Below, piece by piece: positions 8,159 to 17,277 of a stretch of DNA of 24,096 nt. The translations under genes and the position numbers were made by a program. Position 1 is the first letter of the stretch, and every line of letters begins with the position of its first letter. The stretch is from NCBI GenBank assembly GCA_963975155.1, contig CAXBFG010000014.1, positions 1 through 24,096 of the forward strand, given 5' to 3'. Source of the stretch: UBA5109 sp963975155. GTDB taxonomy: Bacteria; Pseudomonadota; Gammaproteobacteria; Pseudomonadales; Pseudohongiellaceae. The notes beneath the pieces were generated by a model. It worked only from the letters and a program-made list of their open reading frames with translations. It did no database searches and had not been told where the DNA came from.

Positions 8159-8572
8159 GTGCGATCTACTAACAGAATCTGGCTGGACCTCGGAGTCTCA
8201 GTCTTTTTGCTGGGCTTGTTAATTTTTGGCGGTATGCTGATTTATGAGCTCAATTTTGATGCCATGGAAGTTGATATTGATGATGCCCTTGCCCAGCGTG
8301 GTCAGGAAATATCGACAGAAAAGGGCTGTATAGCTTGTCATACAGTAGATGGAAGTCCCGGTGTAGGCCCAAGCTGGATGGGTATGTTTGGGCGGGTCGA
8401 AACACTTGATGATGATTCCAGCCAGATTGTGGATGAGCTGTATTTCAGAGAGTCAATTCGTTACCCGGATCGTAAAATGGTCAAGGGATATCCCAAAGTC
8501 ATGTCCAGTTACTGGCTCGAAGAGGATGATTTCCAGGCACTTCTTGCCTTTGCCAAACGACTCTCACAATAA
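8159..8572 (+). CDS. Membrane-anchored cytochrome c, COX2 C-terminal type
   Basis: A 137-residue protein with one N-terminal TM helix (about 9-29) acting as anchor, then a monoheme cytochrome c domain. The heme motif is CIACH (57-61), and M115 in YPKVMSSYWL is the probable sixth ligand. The patterns SPGVGPSWMGMFG, YFRESI-YPDRKMVKGYPKVM and ALLAFAKRL closely follow the fused cytochrome c domain at the C-terminus of many cytochrome c oxidase subunit II proteins, but the CuA domain is absent. The start is GTG at 8159 with AGG 8 nt upstream. It follows the AsmA-like gene by 20 bp and ends 14 bp before the convergent methyltransferase gene. It probably shuttles electrons in the periplasm; the partner is unknown. 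Confidence 0.82.
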   Translation: MRSTNRIWLDLGVSVFLLGLLIFGGMLIYELNFDAMEVDIDDALAQRGQEISTEKGCIACHTVDGSPGVGPSWMGMFGRVETLDDDSSQIVDELYFRESIRYPDRKMVKGYPKVMSSYWLEEDDFQALLAFAKRLSQ

Positions 8573-8586
8573 CAGCGACTTCGCTT

Positions 8587-9429
8587 TTAGTTGTTTGATA
8601 CAGCACCCTCATAGGCAAGCAAAAGCTTTTTGCGATGTTTGCCCCAACGAAATTCACCACTTTCCCCGATTTTTCTGATCACACGATGGCAGGGGATCAG
8701 GTAGGCGATTTTATTTTTCGCAATTGCCGATGCCGTTGCTCTGGTGGCGCTATGTTTGCCCATCGCAGCCGCAATTTGTTCATAATTTGAAACGCATGCA
8801 AAGGGAATTTGTAGCAGAGCCTGCCAGACCTGAATCTGGAAGGGTGTGCCCCGTAACAGTAAACTGATTTGCTGTTTGCTGCTGGATCCAAAGAGTTGCT
8901 GATGGAAGGACTCGCTGACACTCTGATTTCTTTCAATACTGGCCAGTGCCCACTCTTCCCTGAAGGCTTGTTCGGTCTGTGCTGCAGAATCTCCCACAAA
9001 ACTCAGATGACAAATACCCTTATCACTGCATGCCAGTAAATATTCTCCGAAGGGCGAAGGGTGGAAACCATAAGTCAGTCTAAGGTCTTTGCCAATATTT
9101 CTATATTGTGCGGGGGTAATAGCTTCACTTTTGACAAAAAGTTCATGACTACGCCCACCTCCGGATAAGCCCGCCTGGTAAGTAGCTTCCAGTACTGAAT
9201 AACCCTGATCGAGCAGGTTTTTCATATATTCACGGGTCAGAAACTGTAAGAAGCGTTTCGGGCTGATGCCGGCCCATTCAACAAAAAGGCGCTGGAAATA
9301 AAATTCACTGAGTCCAACATATGCAGCTATTTCGGATAATTCCGGCTGTTCTGTATGATGGTCCAGCAGATAGGAGATGGCTTTTTCCACCAGCAGATAA
9401 TGTTGGTTGTGGTTGCTTAGAGTAGGCAT
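8587..9429 (-). CDS. AraC-type HTH / O6-alkylguanine-DNA methyltransferase fusion (short Ada-like)
   Basis: A 280-residue fusion. Residues about 10-110 form an AraC-family double helix-turn-helix (LSEIAAYVGLSEFYFQRLF, then ISPKRFLQFL). Residues about 118-275 form the methyltransferase, with acceptor Cys247 in PCHRVI (246-251) and the arginine-finger region around R230. It repairs O6-methylguanine by irreversible transfer to Cys247. Compared with E. coli Ada (about 354 residues) it lacks the N-terminal zinc domain whose cysteine takes the methyl group from phosphotriesters and switches Ada into an activator. This form therefore cannot be activated by that route. AGG lies upstream of the ATG at 9429. 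It is divergent from the AI-2E-family gene. Confidence 0.9.
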   Translation of the reverse strand: MPTLSNHNQHYLLVEKAISYLLDHHTEQPELSEIAAYVGLSEFYFQRLFVEWAGISPKRFLQFLTREYMKNLLDQGYSVLEATYQAGLSGGGRSHELFVKSEAITPAQYRNIGKDLRLTYGFHPSPFGEYLLACSDKGICHLSFVGDSAAQTEQAFREEWALASIERNQSVSESFHQQLFGSSSKQQISLLLRGTPFQIQVWQALLQIPFACVSNYEQIAAAMGKHSATRATASAIAKNKIAYLIPCHRVIRKIGESGEFRWGKHRKKLLLAYEGAVSNN

Positions 9430-9626
9430 GAATAAAATTTACCTGCCCGGGCCCTAAAAAGAAATCCGTTTCTTGCGATTGGCTAAAAAAGATATGCTTT
9501 ACTCGGCGACCTGTTTTATGGCACTTTCATTGTGCTGCACGACACTGTCTGCACCGACAGAATGCATACAAGACCCGATATAAATAATGCGTAATAAAAA
9601 ACAGATCATAAGCAGGAAGGGAAGGC

Positions 9627-10682
9627 ATGAAGCTTATTAATTTCAGTGTAGCAGCCGTATTGGTCGTTTTAACCTTTTATCTCCTGATAGTAGGTCAGGA
9701 GGTCTTGTTACCCATCGTTATTGCACTGGTTTTCTGGTATCTGATCAATTTGCTCGCAACCTCGTATGGACGATTGAAACTGGGTAATTTCAGATTGCCT
9801 GGCAGGCTTTGTTTTACACTTTCGCTGCTCAGTTTTGTGGCTATGTTCTGGGGGACTGTAAAGCTGATATCCATGAACGTGGATGGCGTACTCGAAGTTG
9901 CTCCCAGTTATCAGGTTAATCTGGAAGCTAAAATGAATGGTTTGTTAAATTATTTTGGCATTCAGGAAGCGCCGACCATTGAGCAACTTATTGAATTGAT
10001 CAATCTGGGAGAGTTTATCTCGGCTGCAGCAGGGTCCCTGACCAGCATCGTTGCCAATAGTGGCGTTATTCTGATTTATCTGGCGTTTTTGTTTATTGAA
10101 CAAAAAAATATGGATCTGAAGCTCTCAGCCTTGATAGCCGATAGTACAAAGGAAGGACAAGTCAGGAAAGTGCTACGAAAAGTCAGTGATGATGTGCGTA
10201 AGTATGTCACCATTAAACTGATTGCCAGTCTGTCGACGGGAATTTTGAGCTATATTTTTATGATGATTGTCGGCGTGGATTTCGCGCCTTTCTGGGCCTT
10301 GTTGATTTTCCTGTTGAATTTCATTCCCACTATCGGCTCCATTATTGCGACCATTTTCCCTTCATTAATTGCCCTGGTGCAATTCGATACCCTGGGACCA
10401 TTTTTTCTGGTTGGAGGTGGGTTAACAGGCATTCAGATATTGATCGGCAATATTCTGGAGCCTAAATTTACCGGTAGTTCATTAAACCTGAGCCCAACTA
10501 TTATTCTTCTTAATCTGTCTTTGTGGGGAGTTATCTGGGGGATTCCGGGGATGTTCCTATGCGTACCATTTCTGGTTATCAGTATGATCGTTTTTTCGCA
10601 TTTTCCACAGACCCGAGCCATCGCTGTTTTACTTTCCAGCGATGGTCGGATTAGTGAAATGGAAGCCCGGGATAGAGCGTAA
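9627..10682 (+). CDS. AI-2E family (PerM/TqsA-like) membrane transporter
   Basis: A 351-residue inner-membrane protein of the AI-2E/PerM family. It shows the usual pattern: TM helices at the N-terminus (about 5-45 and 60-82), a soluble segment (about 90-135), then a hydrophobic C-terminal half. The conserved region ASLSTGILSYIFM, then FWALLIFLLNFIPTIGSIIATIFP, is the strongest family signature; the ILEPKFTGSSLNLSPTIILL segment is also typical. Members export autoinducer-2, sodium or other small solutes, so the substrate cannot be stated. Start ATG at 9627 has AGGAAGG upstream. The gene ends 10 bp before the convergent TonB-receptor gene. Confidence 0.88.
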   Translation: MKLINFSVAAVLVVLTFYLLIVGQEVLLPIVIALVFWYLINLLATSYGRLKLGNFRLPGRLCFTLSLLSFVAMFWGTVKLISMNVDGVLEVAPSYQVNLEAKMNGLLNYFGIQEAPTIEQLIELINLGEFISAAAGSLTSIVANSGVILIYLAFLFIEQKNMDLKLSALIADSTKEGQVRKVLRKVSDDVRKYVTIKLIASLSTGILSYIFMMIVGVDFAPFWALLIFLLNFIPTIGSIIATIFPSLIALVQFDTLGPFFLVGGGLTGIQILIGNILEPKFTGSSLNLSPTIILLNLSLWGVIWGIPGMFLCVPFLVISMIVFSHFPQTRAIAVLLSSDGRISEMEARDRA

Positions 10683-10692
10683 GGCTACTTTC

Positions 10693-13086
10693 CTAGAGTT
10701 GGTAAGCCAGTTCCAGTGCAATTTGCCGTGGTCTGTCTACAAAGCCATAGAAAGTATTGGTACCAAATAAATTGGCTGAGATTGGTGCGTTCCCTGCATA
10801 AGTCAGTACATCTTCATTACCCAGGTTTTTACCGATAATTGAAACTCTCCAGTTATCATTCTGTACACCAAAGCGCAGATTAACCTTGGTGTAGCTATCC
10901 ACAAGGTATTGTGGATCCAGATTGTCATGAATATTCTGGCTGTCTGTGTAGTTGAGATTCAAATTGGCAAAGAGTTCGATGTCATTATTCAGCATGAAAC
11001 GATAATCAAAAAACAGGCTAAGATTGTTTTCAGGTGTATATTGGCCAGTCATACCGGTGAAATTACACAAGGGTATGCCGTTCACAACCGATCCATTAGG
11101 TGTCTGGTAGTTGTAACAGTTGCCGTTTCTGAAATCCTTGAATTCGAAATCGAGGAATGAATAGGCGTAACCCAAGGTCAGATTATCAGTTGCGGCATAG
11201 CGTCCATCCAGTTCCAGTCCCCTGACTTCGGTTTTATTGGCATTACCCACATTAAAGCCCAGAGCGCCATCAAACTGACTGACCTGCAGATCATCGTAGT
11301 CGGTGAAAAAGAGTGTGGCATTTAATTCCAGGCGTCCATTGGCCAGCAGACTTTTTGAGCCAATTTCAAAGGAATCGGTTTCCTCATTTTCAAATTCGAA
11401 GGAGAAGGGGTTGTTGGCTCTGGCATCGAAGCCACCAGCCTTAAAGCCTTCAGAATAACTGGCATAAAGCATGGTGTTATCCAAGGGATTCCATTGCACA
11501 TTGACCATTGGAGTAAATGAGCTTTCCGAACGTGAACCGCTAAGGTTATGTCCCGGAGATGTGACTCCGCTTGATACGGCGGTGTAACCCAGGGTCTGCA
11601 CGCTGTGCAGTGCGAAGAATTCATTATAGGCAATAGGCGCCAGCGGAGTTGCTGTGATCGCAGCAGTGGCCAGATCCTGAATATTAATCTGGCGAGCTGC
11701 GTCTTTGTCTTCACTGGTATAACGTGCGCCGAGCGTAAAACGTAAACTGTCGGTGGCATACCAGGTGCCTTGTGCAAATACGGCCCAAAGATCACTTTCA
11801 TGATCATTCAGGCGTTTGGCCTGAGTGCCTGGCAGGTTGGCCATCAGCGCCAGTGCCGGGTTTAAGCCTGATAGCGTACCAAGAATAGAGTTATTCGGAA
11901 TATCGATCTCTTCCCTTGAATTCATTTCACTACTTTGAAAATAAGCGCCTCCGATCCAGTCAAAATTGCCGCCCGAATCTGAACTCAAACGTATTTCCTG
12001 GCTGAACTGCTCGTAATCCTCTGCAAGCCCCACTTCAAAAACACTGCTGGGTGTGTAATCACAATCACAGCGCTCATCGAAATCATATTCAAGCAGACCC
12101 GTGACCAGCGTCAGGGTAGTGCCATTAAAATCATAGTTAATATCCAGAGTGATATTGGTCAGATCGTTATTGCTGTATTCATTGGCATTGGCCTGTCGAT
12201 TGTAATCAAATATACCGTCCATCAAAGGTTGGGCGAGAATTCCGGCAGTGATTTGAGCATAATTCAAGCCGGCAAAAGGACCAGCCGGAGCAGCACTGTC
12301 CTGCACTATTTCAATCTGTCGACCGTTACTGTCGAAGCTGTTGGTTTCAAGTTTCAGGCCAAAACTCAATTCTGTGCTGGCATCCCATTCCAGGATCAGG
12401 CGGGCTGATCTCTCTTCGCGCTCAGGTTCCTGGGTACTGCGAAAGGTATTATTGATATAGCCATCTTCCTCATAGCCCCGCAAAGCCAGGCGAGCACGGA
12501 CATCGTCTGTGAGTGCGCCGGAAAAAACGGCATTAAGTTCGGTCTGGTTAGATTCAAATTCGTAGAGCCCGGATACAGCTATTTCAGTTTCTTCAGTGGG
12601 TCGAGCTGTGGACAGGTTCAATGCGCCGGCGATGGTATTTTTGCCAAACAAAGTACTCTGTGGACCACGTAAAACTTCAACCCGCTCCAAATCAAAAAAT
12701 GGTGCCCGGATTAATTGCTGACGACCATAGTAAACACCATCGACGTATTGTCCTACGGACTGTTCAAAACCCTGGTTATTTCCTGAGCCGATACCGCGCA
12801 CGTACATCTGGGTGCTGACACCGGTCTCGGTCATGCTCAGGTTCGGGACGTATTCGGTAATATCGGCAATTTTATTGATATTGCCGGTTTCCAGAACTTC
12901 TTCGCTAATAACATTCACTGAAATAGGTACATCAGCAAGACTTTCTTCGCGTTTTTGTGCAGTAACAATAATTTCCGGCAGTAGCAGTTCTCTGCTTTGA
13001 GCCAGCGCAGTTGAACTAAGTTGAGTGCAGATAATGCCTGTGATTGCGGTGAAAAGAGTTGTATATCGGAAGCAGTTTCGACGCAT
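10693..13086 (-). CDS. TonB-dependent outer-membrane receptor
   Basis: A 797-residue outer-membrane beta-barrel receptor, a normal length. A Sec signal peptide covers about 1-29 (ending ALA-Q), a TonB-box-like PEIIVTAQKRE is at 37-47, and the plug domain spans about 50-160 with VPISVNVISEEVL and LRGPQSTLFGKNTIAGALN. The rest is the barrel, rich in alternating aromatic and acidic strands, ending LELAYQL. These receptors import iron chelates, vitamins or glycans using TonB-ExbBD energy. This one resembles the broad, poorly characterised Caulobacter/marine group, so the ligand is unknown. I see no Fur box upstream, which argues mildly against strict iron control. A strong AAGGAG precedes the ATG at 13086. 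Confidence 0.92.
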   Translation of the reverse strand: MRRNCFRYTTLFTAITGIICTQLSSTALAQSRELLLPEIIVTAQKREESLADVPISVNVISEEVLETGNINKIADITEYVPNLSMTETGVSTQMYVRGIGSGNNQGFEQSVGQYVDGVYYGRQQLIRAPFFDLERVEVLRGPQSTLFGKNTIAGALNLSTARPTEETEIAVSGLYEFESNQTELNAVFSGALTDDVRARLALRGYEEDGYINNTFRSTQEPEREERSARLILEWDASTELSFGLKLETNSFDSNGRQIEIVQDSAAPAGPFAGLNYAQITAGILAQPLMDGIFDYNRQANANEYSNNDLTNITLDINYDFNGTTLTLVTGLLEYDFDERCDCDYTPSSVFEVGLAEDYEQFSQEIRLSSDSGGNFDWIGGAYFQSSEMNSREEIDIPNNSILGTLSGLNPALALMANLPGTQAKRLNDHESDLWAVFAQGTWYATDSLRFTLGARYTSEDKDAARQINIQDLATAAITATPLAPIAYNEFFALHSVQTLGYTAVSSGVTSPGHNLSGSRSESSFTPMVNVQWNPLDNTMLYASYSEGFKAGGFDARANNPFSFEFENEETDSFEIGSKSLLANGRLELNATLFFTDYDDLQVSQFDGALGFNVGNANKTEVRGLELDGRYAATDNLTLGYAYSFLDFEFKDFRNGNCYNYQTPNGSVVNGIPLCNFTGMTGQYTPENNLSLFFDYRFMLNNDIELFANLNLNYTDSQNIHDNLDPQYLVDSYTKVNLRFGVQNDNWRVSIIGKNLGNEDVLTYAGNAPISANLFGTNTFYGFVDRPRQIALELAYQL

Positions 13087-13234
13087 AATAATCTCCTTAC
13101 TTAATCCCCAAATTGCGCTTTTTTATTGTTTAGGTACAGACTGCATACACACTGCTGAAGTCCTGCTTTTCAACATTCAAAAAATCTTAGCACTAACAAG
13201 TGCTTAATGTAAGCTTTGTGTATATGCACTCAGG

Positions 13235-13263
13235 TGATGTCAATGGCTGACTGAGAGTATATA
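13235..13263 (+). promoter_or_regulatory. Candidate sigma-70 promoter of alaS
   Basis: A perfect -10 hexamer TATAAT (13258-13263) is followed by a GC-rich discriminator (gcgcgcc). With a 17-bp spacer the -35 would be tgatgt (13235-13240), a weak match. It would give a leader of about 30 nt before alaS. The call rests on the -10 and its position. Confidence 0.5.
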
Positions 13264-13300
13264 ATGCGCGCCCTTTTAGAGTAGAAACAATTAAGTCGCT

Positions 13301-15913
13301 ATGAAAAGTACTGAAATCCGACAGGCATTTTTAGCGTATTTTGCTGAACACGGTCATACCGTGGTCGACAGCAGCTCGCTGGTGCCCGCAAATGACCCGA
13401 CATTGCTGTTTACCAATGCCGGCATGGTTCAGTTTAAGGATGTTTTCCTGGGCCAGGATAAACGCGATTATGTACGCGCCACCAGTTCGCAGCGCTGTGT
13501 CAGGGCCGGCGGGAAACATAATGACCTGGAGAATGTGGGTTATACCGCCCGGCATCATACCTTTTTTGAAATGTTGGGAAATTTCAGTTTTGGGGATTAC
13601 TTTAAAAAAGAAGCCATAGGCTATGCCTGGGAGTTTCTTACCGTAAATATGGGACTGGCACCTGAGAAATTATGGGTCACTGTTTTTCATGAAGATCAGG
13701 AAGCTGAAAATATCTGGTTACAGGATATCGGGGTAAGTCCGGAGCGTTTTTCCAGATTGGGCGAAAAAGACAATTTCTGGGCCATGGGTGACACGGGCCC
13801 CTGCGGTCCCTGCAGCGAAATCTTTTATGATCATGGTGAAGATGTAGCGGGCGGACCTCCAGGCTCTCCGGACGAAGATGGGGATCGTTACATTGAAATC
13901 TGGAACCTTGTGTTTATGCAGTATAACCGTGGTGCCGATGGCAAGTTGCAGCCTCTGCCCAAACCATCGGTAGATACAGGTATGGGGCTGGAGAGAATTT
14001 CGGCAGTCTTGCAGGGCGTTCATAGTAACTATGAAATTGATTTATTTAAGAGTCTGCTGCAGGCGGTTGCAAAAGTCACCGGAACCAGCGATCTCCATTC
14101 CGCTTCGCTAAATGTCATTGCCGATCATATCCGTTCCTGTGCTTTTTTGGTAAATGACGGCGTGATACCGGCCAACGAAGGCAGGGGCTATGTATTGCGC
14201 CGGATTATCCGCCGGGCAATCAGACATGGTCACCAACTGGGCGCGAAAGAAAGTTTCTTCTATAAACTGGTGGGGCCACTGGCCGCAGTTATGGGAGATG
14301 CCTATCCCGAATTGATCAGGAATCAGGCCAGCATCGAAGCAACACTGCGAGCGGAGGAAGAGCAATTTTCCAGAACGCTGGAAAACGGTATGCAGGAACT
14401 CGAAGCTGTGCTGACAGAACTAAACGGTTCGACGATACCAGGTGAAACGGTGTTCAAATTGTATGATACCTATGGTTTTCCGGTAGACCTTACGGCGGAT
14501 ATCGCTCGTGAACGGCAACTAAGTCTGGATATGCCAGGCTTTGAAGCAGCCATGCAGGCCCAAAAAACACGTGCGCGTGCAGCCAGTCGTTTCGAAGCAG
14601 AAGAAGTGCTGGAACTGGTGGACAATCTGCAAAGTGCTTTTACCGGTTATGAGCATTTGCATGAGGCAGACTGCGAAGTTCTTGCTCTTTATCAGCAAGG
14701 CAAGGCCGTCGATAAGATCAAGGCAGGAGCTAGTGCGACAATCGTACTGAGCCAAACGCCATTTTATGCTGAGTCAGGCGGACAAGTAGGAGATAGCGGT
14801 GTTTTACACAATAGTCATAGCAATTTCCTTGTTAAAGATACCCAAAAGCAGGCAGAACAATTTCTGCATCAGGGCGAGTTAAGTTCGGGAATGCTTGCGG
14901 TCGGTGATGTGCTTAGTGCCGATGTGAATGTTGAATTACGCCAGGCCACTATGCTTAATCATTCAGCCACACATTTAATGCATGCAGCCCTGCGTGAAGT
15001 GTTGGGAGAGCATGTGATGCAAAAAGGTTCACTGGTAAATGCAGACTATCTGCGTTTTGATTTTTCACATACCAAGCCTCTCACTAGCGAAGAACTGGAT
15101 CGGATTGAGATGCTGGTAAACCGGCAGATACAGGAAAACTCTGAAGTCAGGAAGCAGACCATGGCAATTGCCGATGCCAAAGCCCAGGGGGCAATGGCGC
15201 TGTTTGGTGAAAAATACGGTGATGAAGTACGTGTGGTCAGCATGGGCACTGCGGCTGATAAGGAATTTTCCATAGAATTATGTGGTGGCACGCATGTTGG
15301 AAGAACAGGCGATATTGGTCTCTTTAAAGTAAGCCAGGAATCAGGCATAGCTGCCGGAGTCAGGCGCATTGAAGCAGTCACAGGATTGAAAGCCCTGCAA
15401 CTTGTAAAGGGTCAACAGCAGCTTCTGGCAGTAATTGCCAGTTTGCTTAAGTCAGATCAAGGCAATCTCGAACTTAAAGTTGAACAATTAATCAAACAGA
15501 ATCGTGGACTGGAAAAAGAACTGGCACAATTAAAGGCTAAATTAGCCAGCTCGACGGGCAATGACCTTACTACTCAAGCCATTGAAATTAAAGGCATTAA
15601 AGTTCTGGTGGCAGAGCTTGAAGGTCTGGATGGCAAGGCCTTACGTGATACCTGTGATCAACTCAAAAATAAACTGGGTTCTGCTGTCATTCTGTTGGCT
15701 GCGCCAAAGGACGGAAAAGTCAGCCTGGTGGCGGGTGTTACCAATGATCTGATTGACAAGGTAAAAGCCGGCGATCTGGTCAATATGGTTGCTCAACAGA
15801 TAGGCGGTAAGGGTGGAGGCAGAGCTGACATGGCAATGGCTGGCGGTACCGAGTTAGAAAATCTGCAAAAGGCACTCGCTTCAGTGCAGGCATTTTTAGA
15901 AAAGTTACTCTAA
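13301..15913 (+). CDS. alaS: Alanyl-tRNA synthetase
   Basis: An 870-residue class II aminoacyl-tRNA synthetase that charges tRNA-Ala in the cytoplasm; length is normal. The catalytic domain is at the N-terminus, with CVRAGGKHNDLENVG (66-80) and HHTFFEMLGNFSFGDYF (85-101). The editing domain carries the zinc-site residues H554 and H558 (NHSATHLMH) and C661 and H665 (CGGTH), which remove mischarged Ser or Gly. The C-terminal part (about 710-870) holds a coiled coil and the C-Ala domain with a Gly-rich GGKGGGRADMAMAGG. No strong Shine-Dalgarno is visible before ATG 13301, but this start gives the standard N-terminus. It begins the conserved alaS-lysC-csrA-tRNA block. Confidence 0.97.
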   Translation: MKSTEIRQAFLAYFAEHGHTVVDSSSLVPANDPTLLFTNAGMVQFKDVFLGQDKRDYVRATSSQRCVRAGGKHNDLENVGYTARHHTFFEMLGNFSFGDYFKKEAIGYAWEFLTVNMGLAPEKLWVTVFHEDQEAENIWLQDIGVSPERFSRLGEKDNFWAMGDTGPCGPCSEIFYDHGEDVAGGPPGSPDEDGDRYIEIWNLVFMQYNRGADGKLQPLPKPSVDTGMGLERISAVLQGVHSNYEIDLFKSLLQAVAKVTGTSDLHSASLNVIADHIRSCAFLVNDGVIPANEGRGYVLRRIIRRAIRHGHQLGAKESFFYKLVGPLAAVMGDAYPELIRNQASIEATLRAEEEQFSRTLENGMQELEAVLTELNGSTIPGETVFKLYDTYGFPVDLTADIARERQLSLDMPGFEAAMQAQKTRARAASRFEAEEVLELVDNLQSAFTGYEHLHEADCEVLALYQQGKAVDKIKAGASATIVLSQTPFYAESGGQVGDSGVLHNSHSNFLVKDTQKQAEQFLHQGELSSGMLAVGDVLSADVNVELRQATMLNHSATHLMHAALREVLGEHVMQKGSLVNADYLRFDFSHTKPLTSEELDRIEMLVNRQIQENSEVRKQTMAIADAKAQGAMALFGEKYGDEVRVVSMGTAADKEFSIELCGGTHVGRTGDIGLFKVSQESGIAAGVRRIEAVTGLKALQLVKGQQQLLAVIASLLKSDQGNLELKVEQLIKQNRGLEKELAQLKAKLASSTGNDLTTQAIEIKGIKVLVAELEGLDGKALRDTCDQLKNKLGSAVILLAAPKDGKVSLVAGVTNDLIDKVKAGDLVNMVAQQIGGKGGGRADMAMAGGTELENLQKALASVQAFLEKLL

Positions 15914-15937
15914 ACTCAACATATTTTATTTAAACAT

Positions 15938-15965
15938 TGTTTAATTAACTATTAAACGTATATTA
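15938..15965 (+). promoter_or_regulatory. Candidate promoter of lysC
   Basis: In the AT-rich 77-bp gap between alaS and lysC, TTGTTT (15938-15943) and TATATT (15960-15965) stand 16 bp apart, a fair sigma-70 match. The region is so AT-rich that a chance match is quite possible. If real, lysC can be expressed apart from alaS. Confidence 0.35.
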
Positions 15966-15990
15966 ATTTTTACAAACCGATGATATCATA

Positions 15991-17238
15991 ATGACATTAT
16001 TGATCCAGAAGTATGGTGGCACTTCGGTGGGCTCGGTAGAGCGCATCCAGGCAGTCGCAAAAAGAGTAGTTGCAAGTAAAAAACAGGGCAATCAATTGGT
16101 GGTTGTGCTGTCTGCCATGAGTGGGGTGACCAATTCACTGTTGGAACTGGCTCACAAAATTCAGGCCTCTCCGGTAGACCGGGAGATGGATGTACTGCTC
16201 TCGACCGGTGAGCAAACGACAATTGCGTTGTTAGCCATGGCCCTGGAAGAACTGGGTTGTCCGGCGCGATCGTATACAGGTGGACAGGTTAGAATATTAA
16301 CGGACGAGGTACACACCAAAGCCCGTATTATTGAAATTGATCAGGAAAATATTCGAGCTGATCTGGAAAAAGGCAGGGTAGTGGTGGTAGCCGGTTTCCA
16401 GGGAGTCGATGCGAAGGGTGACATTACCACCCTTGGAAGAGGAGGTTCTGATACCACAGCGGTTGCTCTGGCAGCTGCATTAAAAGCTGATGAGTGTCAG
16501 ATATTCACGGATGTGGATGGTGTTTATACCACCGATCCAAGGGTAGTAGGGAACGCAAGAAGACTGGATAGAATTACCTTTGAAGAAATGCTTGAAATGT
16601 CCAGTTTGGGTGCAAAAGTTTTGCAGATTCGATCAGTCGAGTTTGCTAGTAAATACAATGTGCCGTTACGGGTGCTATCGAGTTTTGAAGATGGCCCCGG
16701 CACATTTATAGGTTCAGAGGATGAGACTATGATGGAAATGCCGTTAATTTCAGGTATTGCCTTCACCCGGGATGAGGCCAAATTAAGTATTTTGGGCGTT
16801 CCAGATATTCCAGGGATGGCTTACCGTGTTTTTGGTCCGATCAGTGCTACTGGCATAGAAGTAGATGTAATTGTGCAGAATATTGGCAATGATCAAACCA
16901 ATGACATTACTTTTACCGTACAAAGAAAAGATACCGCCAAAGCTTCTAAAATATTGGAAGCAATAGCGAAAGAAATAAATGCTGAACAAGTCTTGGTTGA
17001 CGATAAAGTCGCTAAAGTCTCTTTGGTAGGTGTGGGTATGCGCTCGCATGCTGGTATTGCCAGTCGTATGTTTGAAACCCTGGCCAAGGAATCAATTAAT
17101 ATTCAATTGATTACAACTTCAGAAATTAAAATTTCGATCGTTATTGAAGAGAAATATTTAGAACTGGCAGTACGTGCTTTGCATGATGCTTTTGAATTAG
17201 GAGATCCTGAATCAAGCTCAAAAGCACAAAACCCGTAA
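15991..17238 (+). CDS. lysC: Aspartate kinase
   Basis: A 415-residue single-function aspartokinase that phosphorylates aspartate, the first step to lysine, threonine, methionine and diaminopimelate. The kinase domain begins with KYGGTSVG (7-14) and includes TTLGRGGSDTTAVALA (about 148-163). Two ACT domains follow (about 265-335 and 345-405), the sites of feedback inhibition by lysine and/or threonine in this family. No clear Shine-Dalgarno precedes the ATG, but the start gives the conserved N-terminus. It lies between alaS and csrA, a placement also seen in Pseudomonas-like and many marine gammaproteobacteria but absent in E. coli. Bases 16583-16637 recur exactly at the end of the window. Confidence 0.96.
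   Translation: MTLLIQKYGGTSVGSVERIQAVAKRVVASKKQGNQLVVVLSAMSGVTNSLLELAHKIQASPVDREMDVLLSTGEQTTIALLAMALEELGCPARSYTGGQVRILTDEVHTKARIIEIDQENIRADLEKGRVVVVAGFQGVDAKGDITTLGRGGSDTTAVALAAALKADECQIFTDVDGVYTTDPRVVGNARRLDRITFEEMLEMSSLGAKVLQIRSVEFASKYNVPLRVLSSFEDGPGTFIGSEDETMMEMPLISGIAFTRDEAKLSILGVPDIPGMAYRVFGPISATGIEVDVIVQNIGNDQTNDITFTVQRKDTAKASKILEAIAKEINAEQVLVDDKVAKVSLVGVGMRSHAGIASRMFETLAKESINIQLITTSEIKISIVIEEKYLELAVRALHDAFELGDPESSSKAQNP
16583..16637 (+). repeat. 55-bp direct repeat, copy inside lysC
   Basis: This segment inside lysC is identical over 55 bases to 24042-24096, in the same orientation. Here it sits in an intact lysC reading frame, so this is the authentic copy. See the entry at 24042. 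Confidence 0.97.
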
Positions 17239-17248
17239 AGGGTAAATA

Positions 17249-17277
17249 AGCCAAATTTATTGATTTGGCTGGAGGAG
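17249..17277 (+). promoter_or_regulatory. csrA leader hairpin next to a GGAGGAG ribosome-binding site
   Basis: Perfect 8-bp arms agccaaat (17249-17256) and atttggct (17263-17270) enclose a 6-nt loop. The Shine-Dalgarno ggaggag (17271-17277) follows at once, 9 nt before the csrA ATG. There is no U-run, so it is not an intrinsic terminator of lysC. CsrA is known to bind GGA-containing leaders, including its own, and this leader has two GGA triplets at the ribosome-binding site. Autoregulation is an inference. Confidence 0.5.

Noticed and set aside
11322..11807. Minus-strand 161-codon frame inside the TonB-receptor gene
   Set aside because: It overlaps a clear barrel-coding region in another frame and has no family features.
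13189..13204. Small inverted repeat agcac-taacaa-gtgct upstream of alaS
   Set aside because: Five-bp arms in AT-rich DNA are expected by chance.
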